Shown here: positions 25,429-35,097 of the stretch, in pieces
Numbering within the stretch: position 1 is the first letter of the stretch
How the letters are laid out: each line of letters starts with the position of its first letter
From: Hydromonas duriensis
GTDB taxonomy: Bacteria > Pseudomonadota > Gammaproteobacteria > Burkholderiales > Burkholderiaceae
Assembly: GCF_004363775.1 (NCBI RefSeq)
Contig: NZ_SNZE01000016.1
Span: 1 to 48,346, forward strand
Direction: 5' to 3'
DNA length: 48,346 nucleotides
Notes under the pieces: model-generated
The model's database searches: none
The model's input: the letters and a program-made list of their open reading frames with translations, nothing else
Told to the model about the DNA's origin: nothing
Made by a program: the position numbers and the translations under genes

Positions 25429-25908
25429 GGTGGCATTTTAACCGAAAAAGAAATTTCTGAGATATACGCAGACGCGTCAATGTGTTGTAGATGGGGCGAA
25501 TCATGAAAAAACCAAGGTGTGGGCAAAAAATGAGCAATACTTTAAAAAAATGCAGGGAAATGCTGAAAAAAATAAACAAGTCAAAACTTTTGAGGTGACA
25601 CTTTCACAATGTTTTATAGGGCTTTGATTATAAAGGATTAAATAATTTTGGCTGGCGAGTGAAAAACACGCTAAGTCATTGTCTTTATTAAGAAATTTGG
25701 CTTTTGCGCTTGACTTGTGCAAACTCGTGTCGTAAAGTGGCGAAAAGTGTCAAAAAGTGGGTTTTTATGTAGTTGGTCTTATTGCAACTGCGCAAATGAA
25801 TGCCTCATGGGTTTAGAAAACAAGGCAAGCATTTTAGCAAAAATAGGACACATAAAAATGAAAACGACAGTTTAACAAGAGTAAGACAGCTATTTGCAAA
25901 GGTGTGCC
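25429..25908. other. 480-bp intergenic region upstream of the division and cell-wall cluster
   Basis: No credible gene was found. A 73-codon minus-strand frame (25501-25722) is judged spurious. The right half carries the mraZ promoter and operator, listed separately, followed by a leader of about 160 nt with no obvious hairpin. The left half is AT-rich, and no convincing promoter for yqgE was identified in it. Confidence 0.6.
25710..25761 (+). promoter_or_regulatory. mraZ promoter with five 10-bp-spaced MraZ-box-like repeats
   Basis: TTGACT (25710-25715), a 17-bp spacer and TAAAGT (25733-25738) form a sigma-70-like promoter. Overlapping it are GTG-type pentamers starting at 25717, 25727, 25737, 25747 and 25757 (GTGCA, GTGTC, GTGGC, GTGTC, GTGGG), each separated by 5 A/T-rich bases, so the period is exactly 10 bp. 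MraZ is known to bind direct repeats of GTGGG-type sequence at 10-bp spacing upstream of its own gene. Autoregulation of the whole dcw cluster is therefore likely. The last repeat is the best match to consensus. Confidence 0.8.
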
Positions 25909-26337
25909 ATGTATAAAGGCATTTCAGCATTGGCGTTGGATGCAAAAGGTCGGATGCTTATCCCGACCAAGTATCGCGACGCATTAACCGTGCAGTGTGG
26001 GGGGCAATTGACAGTGACTCGCCATCCGCATGGCTGTTTGCTGTTGTTGCCGCGCACGGTGTGGGCGGACATGGAGCGTGAAATTGCGGCTTGGCCGATG
26101 GCGGCGCGTTCTTGGCAGCGCATTTTTATGGGCAATGCCACGGATGTTGATATCGACAACGCAGGACGGATTTTGATTGCTCCTGAGTTGCGCTCGAAAG
26201 CTGGCTTGACTAAAGATGTGGTGATGCTCGGTATGGGTTCGCACTTTGAGATTTGGGATGCCGCTCAGCACGATGCAAATGAAGCGGCAACTTTAGCGGC
26301 GGGTATGCCTGATATTTTAAATGGATTTTCGTTTTGA
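25909..26337 (+). CDS. mraZ: Transcriptional regulator MraZ
   Basis: MraZ is a ring-forming DNA-binding protein that regulates the dcw cluster. Two SpoVT/AbrB-like halves are visible, each with the DxxGR motif: D11-A-K-G-R followed by MLIP, and D83-N-A-G-R followed by ILIA. The length is 142 residues from the ATG at 25909, which has AAAGGTG upstream. A TTG at 25894 would add five residues without homology. It is the first gene of the cluster, and repeats matching its binding site overlap the promoter. Its stop overlaps the rsmH start. Confidence 0.96.
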   Translation: MYKGISALALDAKGRMLIPTKYRDALTVQCGGQLTVTRHPHGCLLLLPRTVWADMEREIAAWPMAARSWQRIFMGNATDVDIDNAGRILIAPELRSKAGLTKDVVMLGMGSHFEIWDAAQHDANEAATLAAGMPDILNGFSF

Positions 26338-27266
26338 GCGATACGCCTGAACACGTCACGGTGATGCTGCATGAAGCGGTAGATGCGCTAAATATTCGAC
26401 CAGACGGTGTGTATGTGGATGGGACTTTTGGGCGGGGCGGGCACAGTCGTTTGATTTTAAGTCGGCTGTCTGAGCGTGGTCGTTTGTGGGTTTTTGATAA
26501 AGACTTGCGAGCCATTGCCGTGGCAAAAGAGTTGGCAGCAAGAGATGCTAGGGTTCATGTGGTTCACGACAGCTTCACGAGTGTGAGTCAATATTTGCAA
26601 GCAGATGGTGTGGACGGCGTGTTGTTGGATTTGGGCGTGAGCTCCCCTCAAATTGACGATGCCGAGCGTGGGTTTAGTTTTCGATTTGATGGTCCGTTGG
26701 ATATGCGCATGGATGATAGCAAAGGCGTTAGTGCTGCGAAATGGATTGCTCAAGTAGAAGAATCTGAATTGGCTGGGGTCATTAAAGAGTATGGCGAGGA
26801 ACGATATGCCAAAGCAATTGCACGGGCGATTGTGGCACGTCGGTTGGTTAAACCATTTGAGCGTACTTTAGATTTGGCTCAGGTGGTGGCGGCTCAGATT
26901 CGAGGTTTTGAAAAAGGTCAGCATCCTGCGACGCGCACGTTTCAAGCCATTCGAATTGCTGTCAATAGAGAGTTGGATGAGCTGGATGAGGTGTTGGAAA
27001 AGGCACTGGCCGTACTTAAAGCACAGGGTCGTTTGTCTGTTATCAGTTTTCACTCATTGGAAGACAGGCGGGTCAAGCAATTCATTGCTCGGTATGCGAA
27101 ACATGACAAATCGTTGTCTAGGCTGCCTTTGCGAGAAGACCAATTGCCACCGTTGCTCTTGACGGCTTTAGGTAAAGCGAAAGCGAGTGTGGCTGAGGTT
27201 GAAATGAATCCTCGTTCGCGTTCGGCCGTGTTGCGAATCGCAGAAAAAAATCCACTGCCTATTTGA
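26334..27266 (+). CDS. rsmH: 16S rRNA m4C1402 methyltransferase RsmH (MraW)
   Basis: RsmH N4-methylates C1402 in the decoding centre of 16S rRNA using SAM. The SAM motif VDGTFGRGGHS lies at 28-38, and the family motifs LLDLGVSSPQIDDAERGFSF, DGPLDMRMD and SVISFHSLEDRRVKQF are all present. The TTG at 26334 is taken as the start because residues HVTVMLHEAV align with the conserved start of other RsmH proteins, whereas the first in-frame ATG lies inside that motif. TTGA overlaps the mraZ stop. The length is 310 residues. Confidence 0.95.
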   Translation: MSDTPEHVTVMLHEAVDALNIRPDGVYVDGTFGRGGHSRLILSRLSERGRLWVFDKDLRAIAVAKELAARDARVHVVHDSFTSVSQYLQADGVDGVLLDLGVSSPQIDDAERGFSFRFDGPLDMRMDDSKGVSAAKWIAQVEESELAGVIKEYGEERYAKAIARAIVARRLVKPFERTLDLAQVVAAQIRGFEKGQHPATRTFQAIRIAVNRELDELDEVLEKALAVLKAQGRLSVISFHSLEDRRVKQFIARYAKHDKSLSRLPLREDQLPPLLLTALGKAKASVAEVEMNPRSRSAVLRIAEKNPLPI

Positions 27267-27326
27267 TGCGAATGTATGTGAGAGTGTTTTTTAAAAGTAA
27301 GAGAAAGTAAACACTGCTTTCAAAAT

Positions 27327-27689
27327 GTGATTAATAAAGGGTTGAGGGTTGAAAGACCTTCAGCAAACAATATGTTGGCATGGCGCAGTACAATTTTTCT
27401 ATTGGTCTTGGTGGTTGCTTGTGCAATGGCCGTGGTCAATGTGCGCTATCAAGCCCGTAGTGCGGTGGTTGAATTAGAAAAAGCACGTCAACAAGAACAA
27501 CAATTACAAGTTGAGTGGGGTGCGTTGCAGGTACAGCAAGTGGCGGCCTCAAAAAACGACCGCATCGCTGAACAAGTGGCCAAACAAAATATGCAGCGCG
27601 TCAATCCAAGCATCACCCGTTATTTGTTGTCGGATGGCACATCACCGCAAACGACCGTCTCAACCACTGCTAAGGCGGTGAAGCCATGA
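27327..27689 (+). CDS. ftsL: Cell division protein FtsL
   Basis: FtsL is a small bitopic divisome protein that joins FtsB and FtsQ and activates FtsWI. One membrane helix (WRSTIFLLVLVVACAMAVVN) is followed by a periplasmic coiled coil rich in E/Q/L (VELEKARQQEQQLQVEW). The start is uncertain. GTG at 27327 gives 120 residues, TTG at 27342 gives 115, and ATG at 27372 gives 105, the last closest to other betaproteobacterial FtsL proteins. None has a well-placed Shine-Dalgarno sequence. It overlaps ftsI by ATGA. Confidence 0.88.
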   Translation: MINKGLRVERPSANNMLAWRSTIFLLVLVVACAMAVVNVRYQARSAVVELEKARQQEQQLQVEWGALQVQQVAASKNDRIAEQVAKQNMQRVNPSITRYLLSDGTSPQTTVSTTAKAVKP

Positions 27690-29464
27690 GTCGCACACAC
27701 TACACCCCACAACAACCCGCTGGAGGCAAACGCCCCCAGCGCATGGAAAAGAAAAATTTGCCTGTTGCCAAACTTGAGCAGTGGCGTTCGAGTTTATTGT
27801 TGGCATTGATTATGTTAGCAATGGCGGTGTTGGCGTTGTGGGCGGTGTGGCTACAAGTCATCAGCAATGATTTTCTACAAGAAAAAGGCGCAGCGCGCTA
27901 CTCTCGGTTGCTTGAAATTGCTGCGCCACGTGGCAAAATTTATGACCGCAACATGCTCGTGCTGGCCTCCAATGTGCCCGCTCAAGCCATCTGGATTATT
28001 CCTGAAGAAGTCAAAATGACGCCCGCGCAAGAATCTGCCTTGGCCAAATTGCTGGATATGTCGGTATCTGATATCCGTAAAAAAGTGGCTAAAGACGACA
28101 AGCGATTTGTTTACTTGCGCCGACAAGTGCCGCAGGACATCGCCGATCAAATTAAAAATTTAAAAATTGCAGGCATATATGCCCAAAAAGAAGTCAAACG
28201 CGATTATCCGCAGGGCGATGTGTTTGCACATTTAACGGGTTTTACCAACATTGAAGGTCAAGGTCAAGATGGCATTGAATGGTCATACAACAAGACCATT
28301 GAAGGTAAGCCTGGTACGCGCCGAGTCATTCGTGACCGCATTGGCAACGTGATTGAGGATGAAGGGGTGGTTGAGCCTGCCGTGCCCGGTGAAGACGTGG
28401 TGTTGTCATTGGATGCAAGGGTTCAATACATCGTATTCAATGCGTTGCGCGAGGTGGTGGATGTCAAAGGCGCGAAAAGCGCATCGGCCATGGTGGTCGA
28501 CACACAAACAGGCGAAGTCTTGGCAATGGCAAATTATCCGTCATTCGACCCCAATAGCCGAGTCGGTTTAACAGGCGACCAGCTTAGAAATCGTGCGCTG
28601 ACCGATGTATTTGAACCTGGTTCAACATTAAAACCATTTGCGGTGTCGTTGGCCTTAGAGCAGGGGGTCGTCGCGCCGACCACAATGATTGATGCTCAAG
28701 GCGGTAAGCTGACCATCGGTGATGCAACAATCAGCGACTCTCACCCCAACGGAGCCTTGACCGTTGAGCAAGTGATTCAAAAGTCTTCTAATGTGGGAAC
28801 CAGCAAAATTGCCCTGAAACTCAAACCAGAAGACATGTGGAATATGTTTAATAACTTGGGTTTTGGTCAAAGTTATAAGGTTGGCTTCCCTTCGGTTGCG
28901 GCTGGGATTTTACGCCCTTATAAATCATGGATGCCGATTGAACAAGCCACGATGTCATACGGGCATGGCATCGCCATGTCTTTGTTGCAATTGACCCATG
29001 CCTATACGGTGTTCGCCCGCGATGGTGACATTATTCCGTTGACCTTCATCAAGGCATCAACGGCCGATGCGGTTCAGGGCAAAAAAGTCTATTCGCCTAA
29101 AACAGTTGCCGCCATGCGCAAAATGATGGAAATGGCGACGGAGCCTGGTGGAACTGCACCAAAGGCGCAAGTGATTGGGTATCGCGTTGCAGGTAAAACG
29201 GGGACGGCTTATAAAGTAGAAGGCAATGGCTACAACAAAAATAAATACGTGGCCTCATTTGCTGGTCTTGCCCCTGCCTCAAAACCGCGAATTGTTGTGA
29301 CCGTTATGGTTGATGAACCGCCTGCGGCCGAGCATTTTGGTGGACTAATTGCCGCGCCTGTGTTCAGCCAAATTGTCAGCGAGACGCTGCGCACATTGTC
29401 GGTAGCACCAGATGCGCCTTACAAAACCGCCATTTCGACAGTAGGTGTAGAGGAGTCGTTTTAA
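27686..29464 (+). CDS. ftsI: Septal peptidoglycan transpeptidase FtsI (PBP3)
   Basis: FtsI is the septum-specific class B penicillin-binding protein that cross-links new peptidoglycan with FtsW. A cytoplasmic tail (1-35) and one membrane helix (about 36-58) precede the pedestal domain with RGKIYDRN. The transpeptidase domain carries the active-site S313-T-L-K motif, S367-S-N, and K504-T-G-T. The length of 592 is typical. The 4-nt overlap with ftsL and 1-nt overlap with murE show tight coupling. Confidence 0.97.
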   Translation: MSRTHYTPQQPAGGKRPQRMEKKNLPVAKLEQWRSSLLLALIMLAMAVLALWAVWLQVISNDFLQEKGAARYSRLLEIAAPRGKIYDRNMLVLASNVPAQAIWIIPEEVKMTPAQESALAKLLDMSVSDIRKKVAKDDKRFVYLRRQVPQDIADQIKNLKIAGIYAQKEVKRDYPQGDVFAHLTGFTNIEGQGQDGIEWSYNKTIEGKPGTRRVIRDRIGNVIEDEGVVEPAVPGEDVVLSLDARVQYIVFNALREVVDVKGAKSASAMVVDTQTGEVLAMANYPSFDPNSRVGLTGDQLRNRALTDVFEPGSTLKPFAVSLALEQGVVAPTTMIDAQGGKLTIGDATISDSHPNGALTVEQVIQKSSNVGTSKIALKLKPEDMWNMFNNLGFGQSYKVGFPSVAAGILRPYKSWMPIEQATMSYGHGIAMSLLQLTHAYTVFARDGDIIPLTFIKASTADAVQGKKVYSPKTVAAMRKMMEMATEPGGTAPKAQVIGYRVAGKTGTAYKVEGNGYNKNKYVASFAGLAPASKPRIVVTVMVDEPPAAEHFGGLIAAPVFSQIVSETLRTLSVAPDAPYKTAISTVGVEESF

Positions 29465-31005
29465 TGAACAGTCGAGCCAATACTTTGACCTTAGAGCAAC
29501 AACAAGCATGTGCCGATGCGCAGGCTTGGTTGGCTCGTGTGCTGCCAAAAGGAGCGCACTTGTCGAGCGATTCGCGCAAGGTCGGTGCGGGAGATGCTTT
29601 TGTTGCTTATGCGTTTGATGCTAAAAATGATGGTCGCCCGCACATTGAGAAAGCCATTGATAACGGCGCATCTGCGGTGTTGTGGCAAGCCGATGAGCCC
29701 GAATTTGAATGGGTACGTCAGGATTCGACTGCTCAGTTTGGCGTTAAAGATTTGAATGTGTGCTCGGGGCATATTGCCCATGCATATTACGGCGAACCAT
29801 CAAGCCGCATGAGCATGGTTGCTTTGACGGGCACAAACGGCAAAACCTCAAGCGCGCAGTGGATTGCACAATTATTGACCGCTGTCCATCAACCGTGCGC
29901 CATGATGGGCACTTTGGGGGTGGGCTTTGTGGATGACATGCAGGAAACGGGCTTCACCACGCCACAAGCCATCGAAGTACATCGATGGCTTGCGCATGTG
30001 CAAACGAAGGGTGCGCAAGCAGTCGCGATGGAAGTGTCGTCACACGCACTGGAACAAGGGCGTGTCAATGGGGTGGCTTTTGACGTTGCTCTATTTACTA
30101 ATTTGACGCGCGACCATTTGGATTATCACGGCAGCATGCTGGCGTATGAAGCGGCGAAAACTAAATTATTCACGTGGCAAGGTTTGAAGTCCGCGGTGAT
30201 TAATACCGATGACGAGGCTGGTCGGCGCATGGCGCAGATTGCACAATCTCACGGTATTTATGTAATAGGTTACGGTCTTTCAAGCGCGCCCGTGTTTGTA
30301 GACGCTTACTTGCAGGCTTTGGATGTCGACCAGTCGGGTGCAGATACCCGCTTCACTCTGCGTCATGGCGACAAGCAATACGATATTCGCAGCGGTATTG
30401 TGGGCGAATTTAATGTCATGAACTTGTTGGGCGTGCTCGGCGTGCTGCTCGCGTTGGGGCATGATTTGAGCATAGTGGCGCCGTTGTGCGCGGACATCAA
30501 GGCCGCCCCTGGACGGATGCAACGCTTTGGTGGCGAGCAAACACCGCTGGCCGTGGTGGATTTTGCCCACACACCCGATGCTTTGGAAAAAACATTAACG
30601 GCCTTGCGTCCAATTGCACAAGCAAGAGGTGGTGCGTTGGTGTGTGTATTTGGTTGTGGTGGTGATCGTGATCCAGGTAAACGCCCGCAAATGGGCGAAA
30701 TAGCCGCTCGTATTGCAGATCGAGTGGTGGTGACCAGCGACAATCCGCGCACTGAGGAGCCGAGTGCGATTGTTGCTGCTGTCGCAGCTGGCACGCAATC
30801 AGGGCAAGCGCAAGTGGCTGTGGAAATTGAACGCCGCATGGCGATTGATAGGGCCATACAGGATGCTCGCTCACAGGATGTGATTTTAGTAGCAGGTAAA
30901 GGACATGAAGCCTATCAAGACATTATGGGCGTCAAACATCCGTATTCAGATTTAGAACAAGTTCAACAAGCCATTCAAAAATGGTCATTAGAAAAGAGAG
31001 TGTGA
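29464..31005 (+). CDS. murE: UDP-MurNAc-tripeptide synthetase MurE
   Basis: MurE is the cytoplasmic ligase adding the third amino acid to UDP-MurNAc-L-Ala-D-Glu. The N-terminal domain has the SSDSRKVGAGDAFVA uracil-binding region, the ATP P-loop is TGTNGKTSS near 121-129, and the C-terminal domain carries SDNPRTEEP. The DNPR motif is the mark of meso-diaminopimelate-adding enzymes as opposed to lysine-adding ones. This agrees with the DAP-type wall expected of a Gram-negative. The length is 513 residues. Confidence 0.97.
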   Translation: MNSRANTLTLEQQQACADAQAWLARVLPKGAHLSSDSRKVGAGDAFVAYAFDAKNDGRPHIEKAIDNGASAVLWQADEPEFEWVRQDSTAQFGVKDLNVCSGHIAHAYYGEPSSRMSMVALTGTNGKTSSAQWIAQLLTAVHQPCAMMGTLGVGFVDDMQETGFTTPQAIEVHRWLAHVQTKGAQAVAMEVSSHALEQGRVNGVAFDVALFTNLTRDHLDYHGSMLAYEAAKTKLFTWQGLKSAVINTDDEAGRRMAQIAQSHGIYVIGYGLSSAPVFVDAYLQALDVDQSGADTRFTLRHGDKQYDIRSGIVGEFNVMNLLGVLGVLLALGHDLSIVAPLCADIKAAPGRMQRFGGEQTPLAVVDFAHTPDALEKTLTALRPIAQARGGALVCVFGCGGDRDPGKRPQMGEIAARIADRVVVTSDNPRTEEPSAIVAAVAAGTQSGQAQVAVEIERRMAIDRAIQDARSQDVILVAGKGHEAYQDIMGVKHPYSDLEQVQQAIQKWSLEKRV

Positions 31006-32402
31006 TGAGTGAGATAGTCATGGGTTCGTTGGCGCAAGTAGCGAATTGGGTCAAGGGCGCACAAGTCAAACCAGAGCAACGCGCGGTCACTTTTGACCGA
31101 GTGAGCACCGACACACGCACTGTGCAAGCGGGCGATTTGTTCATCGCGCTTAAAGGTGAGCGATTTGATGCACATGATTTTTTGAGTGAATTGCAAGTGG
31201 GTGATGTGGCCGCCGTCATTGCTTCGCGTGTCCCAGATGGATTTTCCTTGCCTTATGTGCTGGTGACAGATACCCGTGTGGCTTTGCAAGAGCTGTCACA
31301 TGGTTGGCGTTCGCAGTTTAACTTGCCGCTGGTGGTGGTTACGGGCAGTAATGGCAAAACAACCGTTAAAGAAATGATTGCTTCAATTTTGAATCAAGCA
31401 TATGACGGGCAGTATTTGGCGACGCGTGGCAATCTAAATAACGACATTGGTTTGCCAATGACTCTGCTGCACTTAACCGCACAACATAAGGCCGCTGTTA
31501 TCGAATTGGGCATGAATCATCCAGGTGAAACAGCGGAGCTGGCTCCTTTGGCGTCACCCACAGTGGCATTGATTAATAACGCCCAACGCGAACACCAAGA
31601 GTTTATGCAAACCGTTGAAGCAGTGGCTCAAGAACATGCGCATGCGTTGGATGCCTTGCCTGCAAATGGGATGGCTGTTTTCCCCGCTGACGACGCCCAT
31701 GCGGAAGTGTGGCGTGCACGCGCGTTAGAGCGTGGGTTACAGATATTTGATTTTAGTATTGATGAAAGTGTCAGTGCCGCATTTACAGCACGTTACGAGT
31801 TGGGATTGCATGCGTCAACCATCCAGTTAATGACACCACAAGGTCAATGCACCACGCAAATCAATATTCCAGGTGTGCACAACGTACACAATGCCCTCGC
31901 TGCTTGCGCCGCCGCAAGTGCAATGGGCATCTCGCTTGATAAAGTAGCGCAAGGGTTGGCGGCCTTTGTGCCTGCCAAAGGGCGATTGCAAACCCATCGT
32001 TTGGCGGATGGCGTGACTTTGATTGATGATACATACAATGCCAATCCTGATTCAGTCCGCGCGGCGATTGATGTGCTCGCAAGCAGTGCGGGGCGCAAGA
32101 TTTTGGTGTTGGGCGACATGGGTGAAGTGGGCGACCAAGGTCAGGCTTTTCACGAAGAGGTCGGCGCGTATGCAAAGGCGCAAGGCATTGATGTGCTTGT
32201 CGGCACAGGTGATTTGATGCGCTTTGCCGTCACAAGTTTTGGCATGGGGGCGCAGCACACCTCTGATGTGACCATGATGGCCGCTTCGGTCGTGGGTCAT
32301 ATGCAAGCAGGTGCTGCACACACCATTTTGATTAAAGGCTCGCGTTTCATGGGGATGGAACGCGTCGTGGCGGCACTGTTGTCCGCCAATGAATCTCATT
32401 AA
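31005..32402 (+). CDS. murF: UDP-MurNAc-pentapeptide synthetase MurF
   Basis: MurF ligates D-Ala-D-Ala to the UDP-MurNAc-tripeptide. The P-loop TGSNGKTTVKEM lies near 112-123, followed by TRGNLNNDIGLPMTLL, GMNHPGE and DDTYNANPDS, all MurF signatures. The ATG at 31005 overlaps the murE stop (TGATG) and has GAGAG upstream. An in-frame ATG at 30981 inside murE would add eight residues and is unlikely. A 9-bp sequence around the stop codon (AATCTCATT) is duplicated in tandem, with the second copy just after the gene. The length is 465 residues. Confidence 0.97.
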   Translation: MSEIVMGSLAQVANWVKGAQVKPEQRAVTFDRVSTDTRTVQAGDLFIALKGERFDAHDFLSELQVGDVAAVIASRVPDGFSLPYVLVTDTRVALQELSHGWRSQFNLPLVVVTGSNGKTTVKEMIASILNQAYDGQYLATRGNLNNDIGLPMTLLHLTAQHKAAVIELGMNHPGETAELAPLASPTVALINNAQREHQEFMQTVEAVAQEHAHALDALPANGMAVFPADDAHAEVWRARALERGLQIFDFSIDESVSAAFTARYELGLHASTIQLMTPQGQCTTQINIPGVHNVHNALAACAAASAMGISLDKVAQGLAAFVPAKGRLQTHRLADGVTLIDDTYNANPDSVRAAIDVLASSAGRKILVLGDMGEVGDQGQAFHEEVGAYAKAQGIDVLVGTGDLMRFAVTSFGMGAQHTSDVTMMAASVVGHMQAGAAHTILIKGSRFMGMERVVAALLSANESH

Positions 32403-32435
32403 TCTCATTAAACCAATAAGAATAGGTTCGTACAC

Positions 32436-33605
32436 ATGTTATTAGAAATTGCCAAATGGCTCGCACAGGACGTTCGATTTTTCAACGTTTTTAATTACTT
32501 AACGTTGCGTGCGGTGCTCGCCTGTGCAACCGCCTTAATCATTGGCTTGATTGCAGGGCCGCATGTCATACGCAAATTAGCGGAGATGAAGTTCGGTCAA
32601 GCGGTTCGTACCAATGGGCCGCAAACACATTTGGTCAAACAAGGCACGCCCACCATGGGTGGCGCATTGATTCTGATTTCCATCGCAATTTCAGTGTTTT
32701 TGTGGGCGGATTTATCGAATCGGTTTGTGTGGATTGTCATGCTGGTGACAATGGGCTTTGGCTGGGTGGGTTGGGCCGATGACTATCGTAAAGTGGTGAA
32801 TCGCGATCCAAACGGCATGCCCTCACGCGAAAAATTCATGTGGCAAACCATTATCGGAGGTGTTGCTGCGGTGGCTTTGGTGTTTTCTGTCTCTGCTTCA
32901 AGTGAGCTGCACACTTTTGGTTTGTTTTGGGAGTGGCTAAAAAGCGGCATGACCATGCCTTTACCGAATAAGGCGGATTTAATCGTGCCCTTTTTCAAAA
33001 GTATCAACTACCCATTGGGGGTTTTTGGCTTTGTGTTCTTGTCATATTTGGTGATTGTCGGAGCGAGTAACGCGGTTAATTTAACCGACGGTTTAGACGG
33101 CTTGGCGATTATGCCAACAGTCATGGTTGGTTCGGCCTTGGGGATTTTTGCTTACATTTCAGGCAATGCCAATTACGCGAGCTATTTGTTATTGCCCAGT
33201 ATTCCAGGAGCGGGCGAAGTCTTTGTTTTTTGCGCGGCAATGGCGGGCGCGGGTTTGGCATTCCTTTGGTTTAATGCGTATCCAGCGCAGGTGTTTATGG
33301 GCGATGTGGGTGCATTGGCTTTGGGCGGTGCACTGGGCACCATTGCCATTATTGTCCGTCAAGAAATTTTGTTGTTCATCATGGGTGGGATTTTTGTGGT
33401 CGAGACGTTATCGGTCATGTTGCAAGTCAGCTATTTCAAATACACCAAAAAACGTTATGGAGTTGGTCGTCGAATTTTATTGATGGCGCCTTTGCACCAT
33501 CATTATGAGCAAAAAGGTTGGCGTGAAACACAAGTGGTGGTGCGCTTTTGGATTATCACCATCATGCTGGTTTTGATTGGTTTAGCGAGCATCAAGCTCC
33601 GTTAA
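32436..33605 (+). CDS. mraY: Phospho-MurNAc-pentapeptide transferase MraY
   Basis: MraY transfers phospho-MurNAc-pentapeptide to undecaprenyl phosphate, making lipid I at the inner membrane. About ten membrane helices are visible. Family motifs include PTMGGALI, the WADDYRK acidic pair, [11 protein letters not shown], and the cytoplasmic [12 protein letters not shown] histidine loop that binds substrate and Mg2+. The length of 389 is typical for betaproteobacteria. Confidence 0.97.
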   Translation: MLLEIAKWLAQDVRFFNVFNYLTLRAVLACATALIIGLIAGPHVIRKLAEMKFGQAVRTNGPQTHLVKQGTPTMGGALILISIAISVFLWADLSNRFVWIVMLVTMGFGWVGWADDYRKVVNRDPNGMPSREKFMWQTIIGGVAAVALVFSVSASSELHTFGLFWEWLKSGMTMPLPNKADLIVPFFKSINYPLGVFGFVFLSYLVIVGASNAVNLTDGLDGLAIMPTVMVGSALGIFAYISGNANYASYLLLPSIPGAGEVFVFCAAMAGAGLAFLWFNAYPAQVFMGDVGALALGGALGTIAIIVRQEILLFIMGGIFVVETLSVMLQVSYFKYTKKRYGVGRRILLMAPLHHHYEQKGWRETQVVVRFWIITIMLVLIGLASIKLR

Positions 33606-33630
33606 AAAATAAAAAGGAAATGCGCAGGCT

Positions 33631-35097
33631 ATGTCAACAGTGCAATTGATTATCGGTTTAGGAGAGTCTGGTTTGGCGATGGTTCGCCACGCGGTGATGC
33701 GTGGCGTGCCTGTGCGCGTTTATGACTCACGCCAAGCACCTGCTCAATTGAAAACCGTTAATGACAACTATCCTGATGTCAAAGTGTTGTGCGGAGAGTT
33801 TCGAGCTGAGTATTTAGATGGCATCGGCGAGGTGGCCGTTAGCCCTGGGTTAAGCCCGCACGCAGAACCGTTGAAAAGCATTTTGTCATGCGCATCTGAG
33901 CGCAATATTCCCGTGGTCGGTGAGCTGATTGTTTTTACTCGCGCACTGGTTGATTTAAAGGCGCAAAGTGGTTATGCACCCAAGGTCGTTGCCGTTACGG
34001 GCACCAATGGCAAAACGACCGTCACGTCGTTGACCCGCCATTTATGCCAAGCTGCGGGGGTATCGGCCATTGCGGCAGGCAACATCAGCCCCGCCATGTT
34101 GGACGCGTTATGTGATGCACAACTTGCGCAGGCATTGCCGCAGGTCTGGGTGCTCGAGTTGTCCAGCTTTCAATTGCAATGGGCGCAAGATTTTAATCCC
34201 GATGCTGCGACTGTTCTTAACATCAGCCAAGACCACTTAGATTGGCATGCGGACGAAGCCGAATACGTCCAAGCCAAAACCCATATTTTTGGTGACACAA
34301 CGGTACGGGTGCTTAATCGTGATGATGCACTGACCATGCCAATGGTGGGCGTAGGGAAACCTGTATGCACGTTTGGTGTGAGCATGCCGAGTGAAAATGG
34401 GCAGTACGGCTTGTGGTTGGATGGGGCGATGGATTGGTTGGCTGTCGCGACAGCGGTGGAAGTGGACGAAACGCGCAAAAAACGCGGCAAAGTGGAAGCG
34501 GTCGAACCTGCGTCCTTGCAACGACTGATGCCAGCGGATGCTCTGCGCATTCGAGGTCGTCACAATGCGATGAATGCTTTAGCCGCTTTGGCCTTGTGCC
34601 GAGCGATTGATTTGCCTTTGGCGAAGTTGTTGCATGGTTTACGCAGCTATGAAGGCGAACCGCATCGCGTGCAATGGATTGCCAATATCAATGGCGTTGA
34701 TTTTTTTGACGACAGCAAAGGCACAAATGTTGGCGCAACTTTGGCGGCATTGGAAGGCTTAGGCAAAACCATTGTCTTGGTGGCGGGTGGCGACGGTAAA
34801 GGACAAGATTTTTCGCCATTGTTCGATGCGGTGAAGCAGCATGTGCGCGTCATGTGTTTAATCGGCAAAGATGCGCAGGCGATGAAGAACAGTTTAGATG
34901 GGGCGTGTGACCACATCACGATTCACCAAGCCTTGGAAGAGGCCACGCAACACGCGGCCGAGCAGGCGCAAGCGAATGAAGCGGTGCTGTTGTCGCCTGC
35001 GTGTGCAAGTTTAGACATGTTTAAAAATTATGCCCATCGTGCCGAAGTATTTGTGGCGGCGGTGCAGGCATGGGCGCATGAGAATGGGCAGGTTTAA
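33631..35097 (+). CDS. murD: UDP-MurNAc-L-alanine:D-glutamate ligase MurD
   Basis: MurD adds D-glutamate to UDP-MurNAc-L-alanine in the cytoplasm. The N-terminal Rossmann-like domain starts with LIIGLGESGLAM, the P-loop TGTNGKTTV lies near 123-131, and later motifs include ISQDHLDWH, RGRHNAMNALAA and DDSKGTNVGAT. The last three match MurD rather than MurC/E/F. The length of 488 includes an insertion around 225-300 containing a Lys/Arg-rich stretch (DETRKKRGK). AAAAGGAAA precedes the ATG, and ftsW begins on the next base after its stop. Confidence 0.96.
   Translation: MSTVQLIIGLGESGLAMVRHAVMRGVPVRVYDSRQAPAQLKTVNDNYPDVKVLCGEFRAEYLDGIGEVAVSPGLSPHAEPLKSILSCASERNIPVVGELIVFTRALVDLKAQSGYAPKVVAVTGTNGKTTVTSLTRHLCQAAGVSAIAAGNISPAMLDALCDAQLAQALPQVWVLELSSFQLQWAQDFNPDAATVLNISQDHLDWHADEAEYVQAKTHIFGDTTVRVLNRDDALTMPMVGVGKPVCTFGVSMPSENGQYGLWLDGAMDWLAVATAVEVDETRKKRGKVEAVEPASLQRLMPADALRIRGRHNAMNALAALALCRAIDLPLAKLLHGLRSYEGEPHRVQWIANINGVDFFDDSKGTNVGATLAALEGLGKTIVLVAGGDGKGQDFSPLFDAVKQHVRVMCLIGKDAQAMKNSLDGACDHITIHQALEEATQHAAEQAQANEAVLLSPACASLDMFKNYAHRAEVFVAAVQAWAHENGQV

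Noticed and set aside
25501-25722. A 73-codon minus-strand frame in the mraZ upstream region
   Set aside because: It overlaps the mraZ -35 region, is Phe/Ser/Lys-rich as expected of random AT-rich DNA, and has no homology I recognise.
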